Below are positions 14,101-26,737 of a DNA stretch of 64,000 nucleotides, one piece after another. This DNA comes from Burhinus oedicnemus (lineage: Eukaryota > Chordata > Aves > Charadriiformes > Burhinidae): NCBI GenBank assembly GCA_008921705.1, contig VFFE01006833.1, positions 563,729 through 627,728 on the forward strand, read 5' to 3'. A program made the position numbers and the translations under genes. Within the stretch, counting starts at the first letter, position 1; each line of letters begins with the position of its first letter. Under the pieces are notes generated by a model, which had not been told where the DNA came from, ran no database searches, and worked only from the letters and a program-made list of their open reading frames with translations.

Positions 14101-16349
14101 TTACTGAACAACCTCCCTGAATACAGCCGCGGGTCAGAAAGATCACAATCTGAAAATGAGGAGTTGCTCAAATGCAGCCGAAAACCCAATTTGGAGACCT
14201 GAGTTCATATTGCAGGTGATGAGGCATGAAAAAAAAACCCCAACATAGCTGCTGAATCTGTAATTTCTTCAGTCAGGTACATTCCTCCACCCCTGTAAAG
14301 CCTCAGTAATTCAGATGTGCACCATTGGTATTTTCAAAAGTTAAGAAAAGGATAGACCCAGAGATATCTCCCACTCCATTTTCCCACTGGCATTTTTCAA
14401 AGGAGAGTCAGATTATAACAATTTTGCTTTAGTGATTGGGGCAGGGAGAAAAGATGGCCTGAAACAGTTTATGCCCCATTGTCATGGAAAATTGCAAATA
14501 GTTGCTGCCCACTTCCAGACAGGCACCACGCGTATACGTATACCCGTATGTGTGTGTCGGTGTGCCTACACCCAGGAGGCACGTTTGAGTAGCTGTTGAA
14601 TTGTAGCTGTGTCTAAGCACTGCCCAGGGTACCAGGAAAGAGCAAGGTGGAGTTGACTCGTGGTCGTTCGTCTGAGGGATTTCTCATGGTTTGTTTCTAC
14701 CTTCATGCATGGTCCGCGTCACCTGTTTCAACTGGAAGACGCTGAAAATATCCTTCATTCCCACTGACACAGTGAGCAGGATGATTCTCTTTCGGTGAGA
14801 CTCTGCTTATCTCTGCTAAGTGGTTCCTCTGTTCTACTAAGGTCTCTTTCTACCAAAATATCTGAAGATGAGGCAATTCTCCTCTAAAAGCTGGGCATCC
14901 ACTCATTGCTTTAGGCAGAGAGGAGAGGATGAGAAGAACAAACCCAACCTCTGCTTTGGTAACGAGACAAATATGCAACGTTCAGGGCTCCCTGGTAGAG
15001 CTGGGCAGGTGCTGAGTTTTTACCTTGTTGGTGGAATTGGAGGGGGGAGGGGAGGGGAAAGAAGGAAATGTGTTCAGGTAGAACCAAATTAAAATATGGG
15101 GTTGTTTTTGGCAAAATCAAAAGATTGTATTTTGGGCCGATCCCAAACATTTTGGAGTTGGAATATTCAACCTTTCTGCTGTGTCTCAGTCTGTGACATA
15201 TTTTAATGCCCAAAATAAATGTTTTGCCGTTTCAGAGTACCCTCTTCTCCATTCCATTTCTAACTATTGCAAATATTTTATGAGTAAAATTCACTGCTAA
15301 TTTTGAACTGAATTTCCAAATAGTTTTGATGCTCCAAAACTATAGGTTTTAAAACAAGTAAGTTGAATTGCTTTTATTCAGCTCTGCCCTTGACTTTATT
15401 CACAGATATTAAATTGATTAATTCTTGGACAAGAGCTGACTGAAATTCAGTGTCTTACTTTTGGTAGGAGTTTCAGAGATGGAGCAACCTCACTGCAGAC
15501 AGACTTTTCAGAGGGTTTACCTGTCCAATTCAAGTGGCCTTTAAAGAAGGGAAACCATGAGTTTCCAGAGGCTTGTAACTGGCAATAGAAAAATCGATCT
15601 GCTTGTTAAATTTAATCCCTTCTCCAAAGACTGGAGGAATTAGAGATTCTCAATAAAACATTCAGAAGTTACTGTTGGGTTTTGTTTTAATATCTTTTCC
15701 CCAAATACCATTTTGGGAAGCAACGGAATTGTTCTTCTGCAACTCCTAGACAAATACAAAGGTCAGCATGCAGCAGACAGCATGGAAAATTTCAGCATGA
15801 ACTGTTCACACTTGAATAGGTTATAAGCACGCTGGACACTGGGTCTTCAAATAGAAAAGCTCAAGGAAAATTACCACTGTATCTGGCATCCACATGTACT
15901 CTATGCACTTTTTGAGCTTCTTACCACCCAAACTTGGTCCCGCACGATGCTTAAAATGAAGAGGGGATAGGTGTCATCCATTCCTGGAAAGTTTCGCAGG
16001 TGAGTTTTCTGCTCCAGAGATTCTCTGAGGAGCCATTGAAGGGACACCAAAGGCATGCAACCTGCCGGAAAAGTTTTACTTGACAATTCATGATGCTTTC
16101 ATCACCTGCCTCTAAAAGTTGTTACCAAAAGAATGACTTTGAGCAGCTCAAATCTGTGTCCATCAAAGCAGTCTGGTCCGCCAGCCAGCCGGTCGATAGG
16201 TTAGTGTGACCTCCTGCTTCTAGCGCAGCTTGTTGGGGAAAAGACAAACAACTTTCCTTCCCCTGAATTCACAGGTGACAAGGGACAGAGCCTTTGAAGC
16301 AAACAAGGCTCTGAAACGTCCTTGTTTGAAATTCCCCCCAAAATTCTTG

Positions 16350-16350
<1 letters not shown>
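11131..16350. other. Intergenic DNA, no gene recognised
   Basis: Unremarkable sequence with short open frames on both strands and a T-run at 12138-12148. A moderately GC-rich patch at about 12240-12860 opens several overlapping frames (60-84 codons) on both strands. None has a domain or splice context I can support. A small TATACG/GTGTGT patch occurs near 14530-14560. Confidence 0.5.

Positions 16351-16400
<50 letters not shown>
16351..16400. repeat. (ATT)n trinucleotide microsatellite, about 17 units
   Basis: Fifty uninterrupted bases of ATT repeat. Frames through it encode runs of tyrosine on the plus strand or asparagine on the minus strand, which explains two otherwise odd open frames here. 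A perfect tract of this length is likely to vary in length between individuals. Confidence 0.97.
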
Positions 16401-16401
<1 letters not shown>

Positions 16402-17024
16402 CACAGTGTTTCAACATGATTAAGCTATCACCCAAGCAGCCAGCAGCTCCGTTTTGTGGGCACAGAGCCGTGCACCCCCTGGTTATCCCCTGCAGGGATT
16501 TGGCTGCTGGTGGCCAGGCAGGGAGAGCAGGGCATCGGGAACTGGGATGGGTCCCTAACTCCGTGCAGGTTCCACGCGTGATGCCGGGCAAGGGGCCGCG
16601 CGATGCCTCGCCGTGTGTGGAACGGACAGGCTGATGGGTTCTCCTAGTCTCCGACTTCTCCGAGCTGGTCACAGGTCCAGGCAGGACTTTCTCCTGCTGC
16701 GTGGGTGCAGTGCTGGGACCTCGGTGATGCCTTCGGATGCTGTTGAGCGCGGGCAGGAGGGATCTGGCTTTCAGCAGCAGAGGCAGCTCCCTTCCGTTTT
16801 GCTCCTAAACGCTTGCCTGCCTTTCAGCTACCACCGGAGAGGTGGAGCAGAGGGGTGATCAGGTGCGTTTGTATTTTAATCTCTCTCTAAAAGGAACATA
16901 TAGGCTTTGAAATATTTTGTTAAGCAAATGGCTGCAAATGAGGTGTGAAGCCCCCAGCCTGGATCTACGCCTCGTTCTGCCGTTTGTTCTTCTCTCCCCA
17001 CCCTTGTCCTCCCTTGCACCCCGC

Positions 17025-17048
17025 TTTTTTTTTTTTTTTTTTTTTTTT
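17025..17048. repeat. Poly-T tract (24 T)
   Basis: Twenty-four uninterrupted T residues. No recognisable retroelement body ends here, so I treat it as a simple homopolymer rather than the poly-A tail of a minus-strand insertion. Confidence 0.9.
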
Positions 17049-17892
17049 AATTTTCCAGTAGGCATCAATTAGGTGAGGGCTTTTCATTTTAAACATTGGG
17101 ATTTATACTCGGCCTGCTAAGGCTGTCAGGTCTAGTTTGCTGCTGAACAGTTCATGCTTTGGTGCTGGACAATGCATGAATGTTTAAATTGCTTGAAATG
17201 TCTAATTGAATTATCCTCAAATTACAAATCAAAATAGGAAAGGCTGTCTCTGGCTCACAGGCTCGTTCACTGGGATGTGTCTGCCATTCCCCTGCTTTTC
17301 TTTATGTTTTCTTTTCTGCTTCCGACTACGACTGTGTTAAATGAAACCTTAAATACTGAAAGCATTTCTGTTTGCGTGTGCAGGGGGAAGCGATGCCGAA
17401 CGTAAAGGAAAATTTATTCACGTTCCGGCTCCAAGTTCTTTTTGTGCTGCATGAAAAAGAGTTCATGAAATTTATATCAATGCATAGGAAAGCAAAACAG
17501 CCAGCTGCTATTTACAAAGAAACTTCCTTTCTCTTTCAGCCACGGCAATATATAATATAAAATACTTTCAGGCAGATATATAAAAATACCATTTAACTGT
17601 TTTTTTTTTTATGAGAGCACACAGATTAAGGAAACCAACAAGCCAGAAAGAAGATTTGATGTATCTAGCCAGCGCTCATGATAAAATCAGCTTGTTAAAG
17701 CCTTGCCATTTATACAGTGAGGTAGAAATAAAAGCCTGTAGGATTTTCTTTTATAAGTTGTGAAGGGAGGCAGAGCTGGGTCTCCATGCGTCACATTCAC
17801 CCCGCCCAGCCCCCTGCCCAGAAGCACCAGAGAACTGCAGTAGCACTTCTGTCATGAGAATAATATTTTTATGGCATTTTATAATGTACAAT
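17049..17892 (+). other. Unassigned island with splice-acceptor-like site, open frame and AATAAA
   Basis: An AT-rich, non-repetitive stretch. At 17381-17383 a CAG follows TTTCTGTTTGCGTGTG, resembling a splice acceptor. From 17384 a frame stays open for about 58 codons to a stop at about 17558-17560. An AATAAA preceded by TGTAC occurs near 17890. Together this could be the last exon of a plus-strand transcript converging on PRIMA1, or simply a conserved regulatory element, or chance. I do not recognise the peptide. In mammals the plus-strand neighbour here is UNC79, which makes that the first comparison to make. Confidence 0.2.
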
Positions 17893-20625
17893 AAAGGGGG
17901 TTCCTCCACCCATCCTCAATTGTTTTGCTGCTATACCTTAAATTATTCAGTGATTGTCTGTACCGGGGGCACAAAAGCAGTGTCGGTGCTGCATCCTGCA
18001 TCCAGCAGCTGCCCCATCCCTCTCTCTTCCCAGAAAATCCCCCTTCGGGGGCTATGCGCTTCACCCAGGCGTTGCTGCATTCCACCGTGGCTGCCAAGAC
18101 CTCCCATGTGCTATATGTTAGCCGCTCAGGTAAGGAGCCCTTGCCAGGACTTGCGGCACAGTACGGATGCTCACACCGGGACGGGCTGGGCAGGGAGGAT
18201 GGTGACATGGCACAGGCACTGCTCAGACGCTCAGACTAATCAGGAGAATTGCTAATCCCCAATGGATACACCAAATTGTGCCACGGTGCAAGAGAGGAGC
18301 AGCAGGACAAGTGTTTAAATGTGGCAGTGAGTGCTTTTGTTTTAGCTAGCACCAAAAATAAAACAAGTTCAGAACATGCCAGGAATCTTGGAATTAATAT
18401 TCCAAGTATTTTTTCCTGAGTACTAAAAAAAATTAATTAGATCCAGGCCACTTTCAAGGGCAACTTCTCTGTTAGCTTGCAATTAGACAATTGTTTCTGT
18501 GCTATAAAAATGGTTGAAGACATAATAGTTACGAAAGAACCTTAAGGAAATGGCTTAGATAAAATCTTTATTAAATGGAAGATCAGCTCTGAAGGGATAT
18601 TTTTGATAGAAAAGAAAGATCTATTAATATTAAGAATGTTAACACTTTGGTAACTGAAGACTAATACATACTAAAACATCAGTTGCAGGTTTTTTTTAAA
18701 CATCTGGTTGTTTTGGAGGCAAAGATTACACCTGCATGAATCAAGCATGCCCAAATCAGAGCATCTCTCAGAAATGGAGGAAGCTGTAATTTGAAACTAA
18801 TTGTACTGGACATCTATTAAAATGATATAGACCTTGGCAATGCATGTGTCCAGATGAAACCAGTGAAATGCACTTGATAATGATTGTGTATTACCAAAAT
18901 CACATAATACACTGCATCTCTCTCATTACAAATCTCTTGCTCCCTCTCCAAATAATATTAAAACCTGGTAATCTAATTTCTCTCTTGGTATTGTAAGGCT
19001 GGTTCCCAGTGATGGGGCAGTGGAGGAAGAGCACACCAGGCAACACTAAGCTCTTCAGCATGGCAAGTTGCTGTGTCTCATACTATTTAGCAGTATTTTC
19101 AGCTATGCTCAAAACATAACCCTGGGTTTTAGGTTAGGAGCTCTTCTGCTGTGCTCTAGTCTTAATCAGGTTTGCACCAAATACTCCCTTGCTTGCTGAA
19201 GAGCACCAGTACTTGGGCCACTTTTTAACACGCTCATTCGTTGGTTGCTGTGACCATCTCTAAAGCATGGATAAAGCTCAGCCAAATGGCAGGGATATTA
19301 TTACTGTTACTAGGACTTGAGGGATCTCACCTGAGTTTCACCAGGGCTGTGCCCTACCTTTTTCTGCTGACTGGTTTTCTGGCAGTCACTTCCCAGTTGT
19401 GGCAGTCTCCTCTTCAAAGTGACGTCCTTCTTCCTCTGCTACAGACTGGAGGTACGGATGTTGACCCGGCAGCTTTGATGCCTGAAGAGGGTGCCAATGG
19501 CCTCCAGAGGCATTTTCTTTCTCAGTGGTCACAGGGAGATTTTAACATGGAAGTTTTCTTTTGCAAAACATGGCTGATATTTAAGTCTGCTGGATATCAT
19601 AGTATATGCCATAATATACCATTACAGCCGCAATGGTTATTGCTGAACTTGAAATGGCAATTGTGAACTCATTAAACTGCCACCTGCTCATTTTGCATTA
19701 GCGTTGGTCTGTTCTGTTTAAGGGCTTCTTTAAATTGGGATATGAAATCATTCCCAGGGGACCGATGAAAACTGTTAAGCACTAGGAATCAGGCAGACGA
19801 ATTTTTGTACCGTGAGGGCATCCTGTCCTGGGAATTAAAGGCAACTAAGATGCCCCCACATTTAACATAAAATCCCACCCTCCCTGGCTCAAATCCAGCT
19901 GACCTCACTCAGGGACCTGAAGGTGCCTGGGGGGTTACTTTAGGCTGGGGATGGAAGAGCCCTGCTGTGAAGGAGGGTTCAGGCTGTGGTAGCCCCTTGG
20001 CTCCAGAGGACCTCCCACAGGCTGTGCCTTCACCCCTGCCTGGGAAAGGCATCAACCTGTGAGGGGTGAATCCTGGCCAAAGGATCGGGGTTTGGCTACT
20101 ATAAATCAGTGCTGATCTGCTGAAGGACGGGTCCAGAATTTGGTTTTGTTCTTGCGTGAGAAAGGGAGGGTGAACTCCACATGGGAAGTTAGAATATAAA
20201 ATAGTGCACATCATCTCTTGCACCCTAATAAACAAAGGTATGGAGTATTATGCAAAAGATAAAAAAATCACTCTAAAACTACAGTATGTTGTTAGGGAAA
20301 CTTGCAGCACCTCTGGCATAAAGAGAAGGGGGTTCTTGAGCTTTGGAGGGCTGCAGGAATGTATGAGTGTAAATCCTTCATTTACGGGGCACCAGCAGTG
20401 CACATACCTGGGACTGAAACCGCAGGGTTAGATGAGACTGAAGCAGCACCCAGGTGGCCACAGGCACGAGCAGCAGCCACGGGCTTCACCAAAACCAGAC
20501 CGGAAGCTAATTGGGTTAATTGGGGCAGTAGGAGAAGTGCCTGAAGAGGCACTGCAGCCCTTCCTCCCTTCAGCGTTTCTTCAACGGGTAGACTCTGTTC
20601 CCAGCTACATAACCAACAGGACGCA
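17893..20625. other. Intergenic DNA between the PRIMA1 3' end and the 17-kb island
   Basis: I see nothing I can assign. A 141-codon plus-strand frame at 19241-19666 is hydrophobic near its start, but it has no family resemblance or visible gene context and is most likely chance. Confidence 0.5.
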
Positions 20626-20647
20626 GGAAACTTTTTACAAGTACATT

Positions 20648-20653
20648 TTTATT
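20648..20653 (-). terminator. PRIMA1: Candidate distal polyadenylation signal (AATAAA) for PRIMA1
   Basis: AATAAA on the minus strand within TTTTAAATAAAAATGTAC, with cleavage expected about 10-30 bases further (roughly 20618-20638) and a GT-rich element beyond. It is the most distal well-formed signal before sequence that no longer looks UTR-like. Confidence 0.5.
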
Positions 20654-22253
20654 TAAAATAAAAATTAATTATGGTGCCTTTTTAAAATAGGGTACTGCAC
20701 AATCTGTATATGCAACACAGTTTTTGGTACGGAACATACTTATTGAGCAATATCCTTAAATACTAAATATATATTAATGGCTTGTTTGAGAAACATGACA
20801 ACATTAATTCTGATATTTTTTTTTCTCTTTAGTCATTTAACCACTGATACAGATTTCCTATAAACAATATTCGTTTTCATCTGTACATGTGGTACACAGT
20901 CAAGAAGGCAGATCTTAGAATATTTACATTCATGCATTGATTTAAACACACTATTTTGCAGTTTAAAATAATATATTTTTGTTTGTACAGGTGCAGGGAG
21001 TATTGGAAATACATATCTACCACAGGCCTGATTCTCCGTTGCTTGGCAGCATCTATGGTCATGACCTGGCTGGAGCAGGAGGCCCACACTCGCTTCACAT
21101 GCTGTGACCATATGGCATGCAAGACTGGACAATTAGGTCTCTGTATAGATATATATCAATATATTTATATCTTATACTTAGTAGAACTCTCCTCTTTCCT
21201 TCCATGTCTGTTTTTGCAGCATCTAACCAAGGTAGAGATGCTTTCCCGGTCACACCGCTGTGTCGGGTCTGAGGCCTGGGGCTTCAGCTCCACCTTCTTG
21301 GTGCTGCTGAGTACCGAGGAAACTCAGCTTTTTCCAGCTCGGGCCCTAAAGTGCATTCCCTGCTTGCGTCTGCTAGTGGTGATCCTTAAGAAGAAATTTT
21401 GAGTTGACGCTCCCCCTCAGGCTGACCACAGCAGTTTTCTGGGTCTGTCTGGTGGTGGTCAGAGCAGAGCAGATACCTTCTGCATAGAAACTGGCTACCT
21501 TTGCCTCTGCCTGGGATCCGGCTATTTTGTGAATGGAGCTATGCAGGGCCTTTCTATGCCTGATATTTTGGTGGCTAAAAATAAAACTCGAAATGCTTGT
21601 AAAGCTGTATTTCAGATTGCCAGTTCCCCAGACCCAGGGTCACTGCTTCGTGAAGCCCTTATCCATCAAGTCTATTCCTTTCCCTTTGTATTCAATTACA
21701 GTGCAATAAGGAAGCACAGAAGCCTCTTTCACAACGGCTTTGCCAGTAGTCTGTCGTGTGTTAAACACAACCTGCAACCACATCAGAAAACTTCAGAAAT
21801 CACTCTCCAACTACACCGCCTTTCTGGCCCCTCCTTTCTGAAGACTTCTGCTTCCAGTATACTTTTCCAAGAGCTTTTCTGAAGATCACCTTAAAGTTTG
21901 GTACAATGTAGTCAACTATACTTAGACGGGCAGGAATCTAATGGCAAACCCACCCCGTGCGGGACTTCCCATCCGTCCCCGCCATGCGGCCGTGCGAGTG
22001 CTGAGAGCAGAGGCTGTGGACAAGCAGAAGAGCAGCTCTCTGCCTCTCTGCTGCGGCTCTCCTGCAGCCGAGGGATTAAAAAAACACACTGGGGAACGTT
22101 CGTTTCTGCAATATTACGGCAATGATGTGCCCACATGTATTTATTTACTATCAGCATGTTGGATATAACGATAGCGTAAATCGGCCTATGCAAATAGGGT
22201 GCATCCATAGCTCTGAAGATACTGCCACAGAGCTGGTAAGGTTTTTTATCTTG

Positions 22254-22365
22254 GTTATACAGATGGGTAAATTGAGGCACAGAGAGGCAAAATTACTTGC
22301 TAGTAAACAGCAGGTCAGCGGCAGAGTTGAAAATAGATCCTAGTCCTCATGCGCTGCTCCTCGAA
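22254..22365 (-). mobile_element. MIR SINE relic inside the PRIMA1 3' UTR
   Basis: The plus-strand text reads as the reverse complement of the MIR core: ATACAGATGGGTAAATTGAG, GCACAGAGAGG, ACTTGCTAGTAA, GCAGAGTTGAAAATAGATCC. These are in the canonical order of the MIR segments (CAGATGAGGAAACTGAGGC, AGAGAGGTTAAGTGACTTGC, GGCAGAGC). It is one of the best-preserved MIR copies in the window. It is in sense orientation with the PRIMA1 transcript. Confidence 0.8.
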
Positions 22366-24978
22366 ATGCCCTGCCTCCCCGCTCTCCATGAAGTTTTTAA
22401 TGTTGATGTTCTCCCGAGGAGACCTCAGGGGGCCTGGGGTGGGTTTGCTCGTGGGTTATGTCAGGCACCAGGGTCTTCTCCAGTGAGGACATTTTACCGT
22501 CGCCATCACTGAAAATCAGACCGTGTTCGGTGACCATCTCTTTAGACTTTTTCTTGCAAAAACAGACACACTTTGATGGACATAATGAATTACAAATCCC
22601 TTTTGTGATTTTGGCCTTACAGAACATGCTTTTAAAGCTGTATTAGGAAACAAATAAAATCAACAACCTTTAGGAGAAAGTGCTAATCCTGAGCCTGTAT
22701 CATGCTGAACTCTTCTGCATTCATACTTTATACTCTCAGCTAAACATGCAACCAGTCCCAAACTATGCCACGTTTAGGCGGAAACAACTGGAGTAAAAAA
22801 AGAAAGGCAAACATAGGTAACTACACCAAAATAAATGTTATAGCTTAAAAAATATTCTAGAAATATACTTGCAATATTTTTATTATAATATTTAGGGGCT
22901 AAGTGCTTTAGGCAATCAACATTTGGGATAATAGACTCAAAGTGTGAATTCTGTCATTTTAATCCCACTTTGGATCTAAGAACATATCACTGTGTCTTGT
23001 GCAAGCACACAACGTGAATATGGCAGGGAATGATCCCACTCCTGGGCAAAGGGTTACTTAGTCCCTTTCACTTTTGTAATCGCATTCACTTCTCAAGAAA
23101 GTCTAGCCTTTAAAAAATAATTTCATGTAGCTAAACTTCTACATAGTAATGACAGGCTAAAAAGCTAAATTAATAACTCCATAAATTCCTCAACAGCAAT
23201 ATATAGCAGCATTTCATTTTATCATTGAAAAGATACTTATATTTACATACACCCTATTGTTCAATAGGTAATAGAAAACTAGAGATGGGCCTGAGCTGAA
23301 AATCCTGATTTGAACATCCCGGAGCTTTTTCGGGGAAGGTCTGCAGAGCATTGTCTTCCTCTACCATCAGCCCAAACTCTACATCCCAGCGACAGATCAA
23401 CCGCAGACAGGAATGCGTTCAAAACCAAGGTCTGATTTCTGCAGTTCAGGCACATCCTTATAGAAAACTGAAAGCATCGATGTGTTGCAGTACCGAGGGA
23501 CACAACGGCCGGGGCGCAGCCACGTCCTGGAGTGAGACTGGGTCGACGCCTGGGAGTTACTCACAGACACAGGGACCGAGTGGTATGGAAGCTTGACGTC
23601 CAGACAAGAAGCCAGAGTGGAAATTTGTCTTTCACTGCATCACTACTTTCAGCACAGAGGTAAATGGAGACATACACGTGGAGGTGTGACATGAAGGAAA
23701 GTTTTCAGGAGGTGGGGAAAGACCAGCGCCTCGGCTAGTCTCATCGCCTTTATCCTAAGGGTTACTTACTGAGTCTAACCTGAGATCCTACGTGAAATGA
23801 ATTTGGGTGGATTTGGCTTTGCTTTGAGTAGTCTGCAATCCACGTCACAGAAAGTACACTATGCTGTTAACGCTGAATTTGGCACGATTGGCAGTCTCTG
23901 CCCAGGAGAGGCAGAGACTGAGTTAATGTGGGCACAACCAGCTTACCAGACCCTCAAAAGTGGTCGTCCAAGCCAGGCCTACAATGTCCTTGGTGGGTCA
24001 GTTCAGGAGACTCGACACTTTCAAGAAACAACACTAATCAGTGAATGAAGAGGACTTCAAAGGGCTGCTAGTCCTTTCAACACAATCCCGCCCAAATACT
24101 CACACAGGACGTAAGGAACATCTTTCCTGTAGGGGTTTCCCTGGGGAATCAGTGTGATGCAAACACAGAGAAATGTGTAGAATTTCACAAAGGAAGAACT
24201 TCTTAAAGGTAAAAAATAAAGAGTAATGCAAAAAAGGAGGCTGATTATGAAGTAATAATGTTCAAAGCACCTCAATAATATCTCTCTTTCAATAGCAATG
24301 TTAATTGCTAAAATCTTACATTATGATTTCTTTTGCCTGAAAAGTCTTCAGCCATGGAAATTGCATAGTCACCAGACCGCAGATGAATTTTCTGGGGTAA
24401 GTCACAAGTTCATGCAATTTTTGGTTGCTTGATGGCTTAACAGAAATCTTTTTCCCTTTTTAATAATGAAATAATAAGAAAGATAAGAATGAAATATAAG
24501 CATACAAAACTGCACAGGCTGGAGAAGCATATAGGTGACACCTCCTACCCATGATCCTCAGATCCACTTAAAATAAGCCACTGCCACTCTGGCAGATCAC
24601 CTTCTCCTCGAAATATCTTATTTAAGCAGCTTTTTTTGGACACTCAATTCAAACTGAAAAGTGGGGGGAAGAGAGGAAGAAGACGAAGCGGGAGGCATCG
24701 CAATATCGCTTTCACGAGATGCAGCATGCAATGCTTATGCCTTTGTGAGACCTTTTCTCCGGGCAGCCCAGGTGGGCGAGTTTATCCTTCCTTGGAGAAG
24801 CAGCAAGCCTGAAGAGCAGACTGCTTTTCTCTTCTGAATCACTGATGCGTGCGCTATTTCTGAAATGAAGTCCTTGGCCACAGAGCTCCTTTCGTTGCCT
24901 TATTTCACCCACCTTGCATACTCTGTGTGTGTGCTTTGAAAGTTTACCACCTCCTGTGCCTCGGCGGGGTTCCGGGGA

Positions 24979-25078
24979 TTATACGACCGCATTGTTATCA
25001 ACTGTTTTGTTGTTTTGGGAGGAGGTCATTGCATATTCAGCCCGACTGGTTCCGTTCTCTTCTTTTCTCATTGGTTTC
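24979..25078 (-). CDS. PRIMA1: PRIMA1 terminal coding exon (cytoplasmic tail)
   Basis: This exon encodes the C-terminal cytoplasmic tail of proline-rich membrane anchor 1, which tethers AChE and BChE tetramers at neuronal membranes. On the minus strand the intron ends with a pyrimidine-rich stretch and CCCAAG. The exon begins with G at 25078, which completes the arginine codon split by the intron (AG|G). It then reads KPMRKEENGTSRAEYAMTSS, continues to VDNNAVV and stops with TAA at 24979-24981. This closely matches the mammalian tail (KPLRKDENGTS, AEYPMS, NNAVV as I recall it). The exon adds 33 residues plus the split arginine and is followed directly by the 3' UTR. Phase agrees with the transmembrane exon 20.4 kb upstream. 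An open frame continuing upstream of 25078 is intronic. Confidence 0.95.
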
Positions 25079-26725
25079 CTTGGGTGATCCCAGGTTCGGT
25101 GATGTATAGGCAGGGCAGGGGGAGAGAAAGGACAGAGATAAACATCTTCTTTGTCAATACAGATTGAAAGCAAAGACATATAAGGTGCATCATAACATTG
25201 AACTTTTCCTCTCTATTTTCCCTTTCTGAACACAGGTCAAACCAGCAGTTAAATTTTATCAATCCTCATGATCCACCTGGAAGATGAGGAGTCTGGTCCT
25301 AAGCCCTGTGGATGGGCTGTTGGTCTCCCTGTGTTAGCCTGTGTACAGATACAGGTGTGCATGTTGCACGAGACAAAGGCTGCTGGAAGGGAAGGAGAGC
25401 CCTCCACCACCACCTTCATCCCTGGAACAGAGCCTTGTGTGCTGGGTCAGGCTCTGCCTTGGGGCAGTCCTGGGCCTTTCTCCTCAAAGTGCAACATCAT
25501 TCAAACTGGGATGATGACCAGTCGTGCCCACTGAGGACCCAACTCACTCACCAGTCATCATAAAACCACCATGTTTGGTCACTAGGAGAGGACTCATCTG
25601 ACCAGTCTAGATTTGTACATCTGTGGTGACCACCCCAGACTACCTTCACAGAGAGACACAAGCACTTTTAAAACAGTTCAAAACAGCTTAAAGTGGATGC
25701 CCAAAATGTCAGATGCTTTGTGCCCAAGGCATTGGTGTTTCTCTGCATTGTCTGTGAAGGAAGGGTAGTTTACTAGCCCAGACGCAGATTTTCACGTTCT
25801 AGGCATCTGAGTTAGTGGCTGAAATATGGTGCCTGCTGTGATCTACCGGTCCCCCAGCACCAAACACTGAAGCATCTCCTTTTTATTTTGTTTGGTGGCT
25901 ACTGGCACTATTTGGTAACACAGGCCAGGACCACCAAAGCTAATTGTGTGGCAATTCAGGAAATGCCCAGCAAGCGCAGAAATCGAACAAGCATCTGCAC
26001 ATCACAGAGCAAAATCATCTTATTTGGGATTTTGAAGTGACTCTGAAAAGGCAGACCTGAGCGTAAGTCCCATAACAGACCATGTTACATCATGTAAGTG
26101 TTTCCTCCACAACTTCTCTCTCTTAAGCAGTGTGATCTTAATTTAAAGCGGAAGCTGTACACCTCGTAGGAGGAAGAATATTTGTGCTTTCCAAAAGGGC
26201 AAAAAGAGGACCAGACAAACAAAAGTAATACAACAGTCAATCTGTGCTATTGTTCTTGACATTGTTTAACAAAACAAACAACAATTAATAAAAACATAGT
26301 TAATGACATTTAATTTCAGTGAAGTATTAGTGAAAGTTTTATGGAGAATGATTACAGGAAGATAAATTTGTTTTGCTTGTAATCTCAATGAAAATACTTC
26401 TGATGGTGATACCTTATGCTGCTCTTCAGCTGGTAAGAGTTAAGGCTTGTTAATATTGTCTGCGATTCCAGCTGTTAGAGAACGGAAATGGAAGGGAAGG
26501 GGAGACGAAGAGCTTTGTTGAACCCTTTTTCAGCCATTAACATGCTGTGCCGTTTATATCTGACACAAGCTCCTGCAGCTCTGTCTTTCATGACATTGTA
26601 AAGCACCCATCCACATCCCTGTCAAGAGCAACGGAGAATCTGATGGCAATACTTTTCTGATTTTTTCCTGCACAGGAAAAATGATGCAGCTGTCTTTAAA
26701 CTTCTCTGCTCCTTTCAAAAATTCC

Positions 26726-26737
26726 TTTTTTTTTTTT
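26726..26737. repeat. T-tract within a pyrimidine-rich region
   Basis: A run of 12 T followed by CTTCCCC and a CT-rich stretch that continues from 26.8 to 27.1 kb. Low-complexity sequence within the PRIMA1 intron. Confidence 0.7.

Larger units (their letters stand above)
20626..24978 (-). other. PRIMA1: Probable PRIMA1 3' untranslated region
   Basis: This stretch lies immediately downstream (minus strand) of the PRIMA1 stop codon. It lacks any splice-flanked coding frame. Its distal 500 bases are AT-rich with ATTTA-type elements and end in a minus-strand AATAAA (plus-strand TTTATT at 20648-20653), followed within about 45 bases by a GT-rich TGTTGGTTATGT element, the classic cleavage context. 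Earlier candidate AATAAA signals occur at 22140-22145 and 22879-22884, so shorter UTR forms are possible. The length (about 4.35 kb) is inferred from signals only; a terminus anywhere among these sites would fit. A MIR relic is embedded at about 22254-22365. Confidence 0.5.

Noticed and set aside
16230..16634. 134-codon frame with a poly-tyrosine run
   Set aside because: The run is the (ATT)n microsatellite translated; the flanks resemble nothing known.
19241..19666. 141-codon plus-strand frame with hydrophobic N-terminal part
   Set aside because: No family resemblance, no splice or promoter context, and the hydrophobicity comes from T-rich codons. Best explained as chance.
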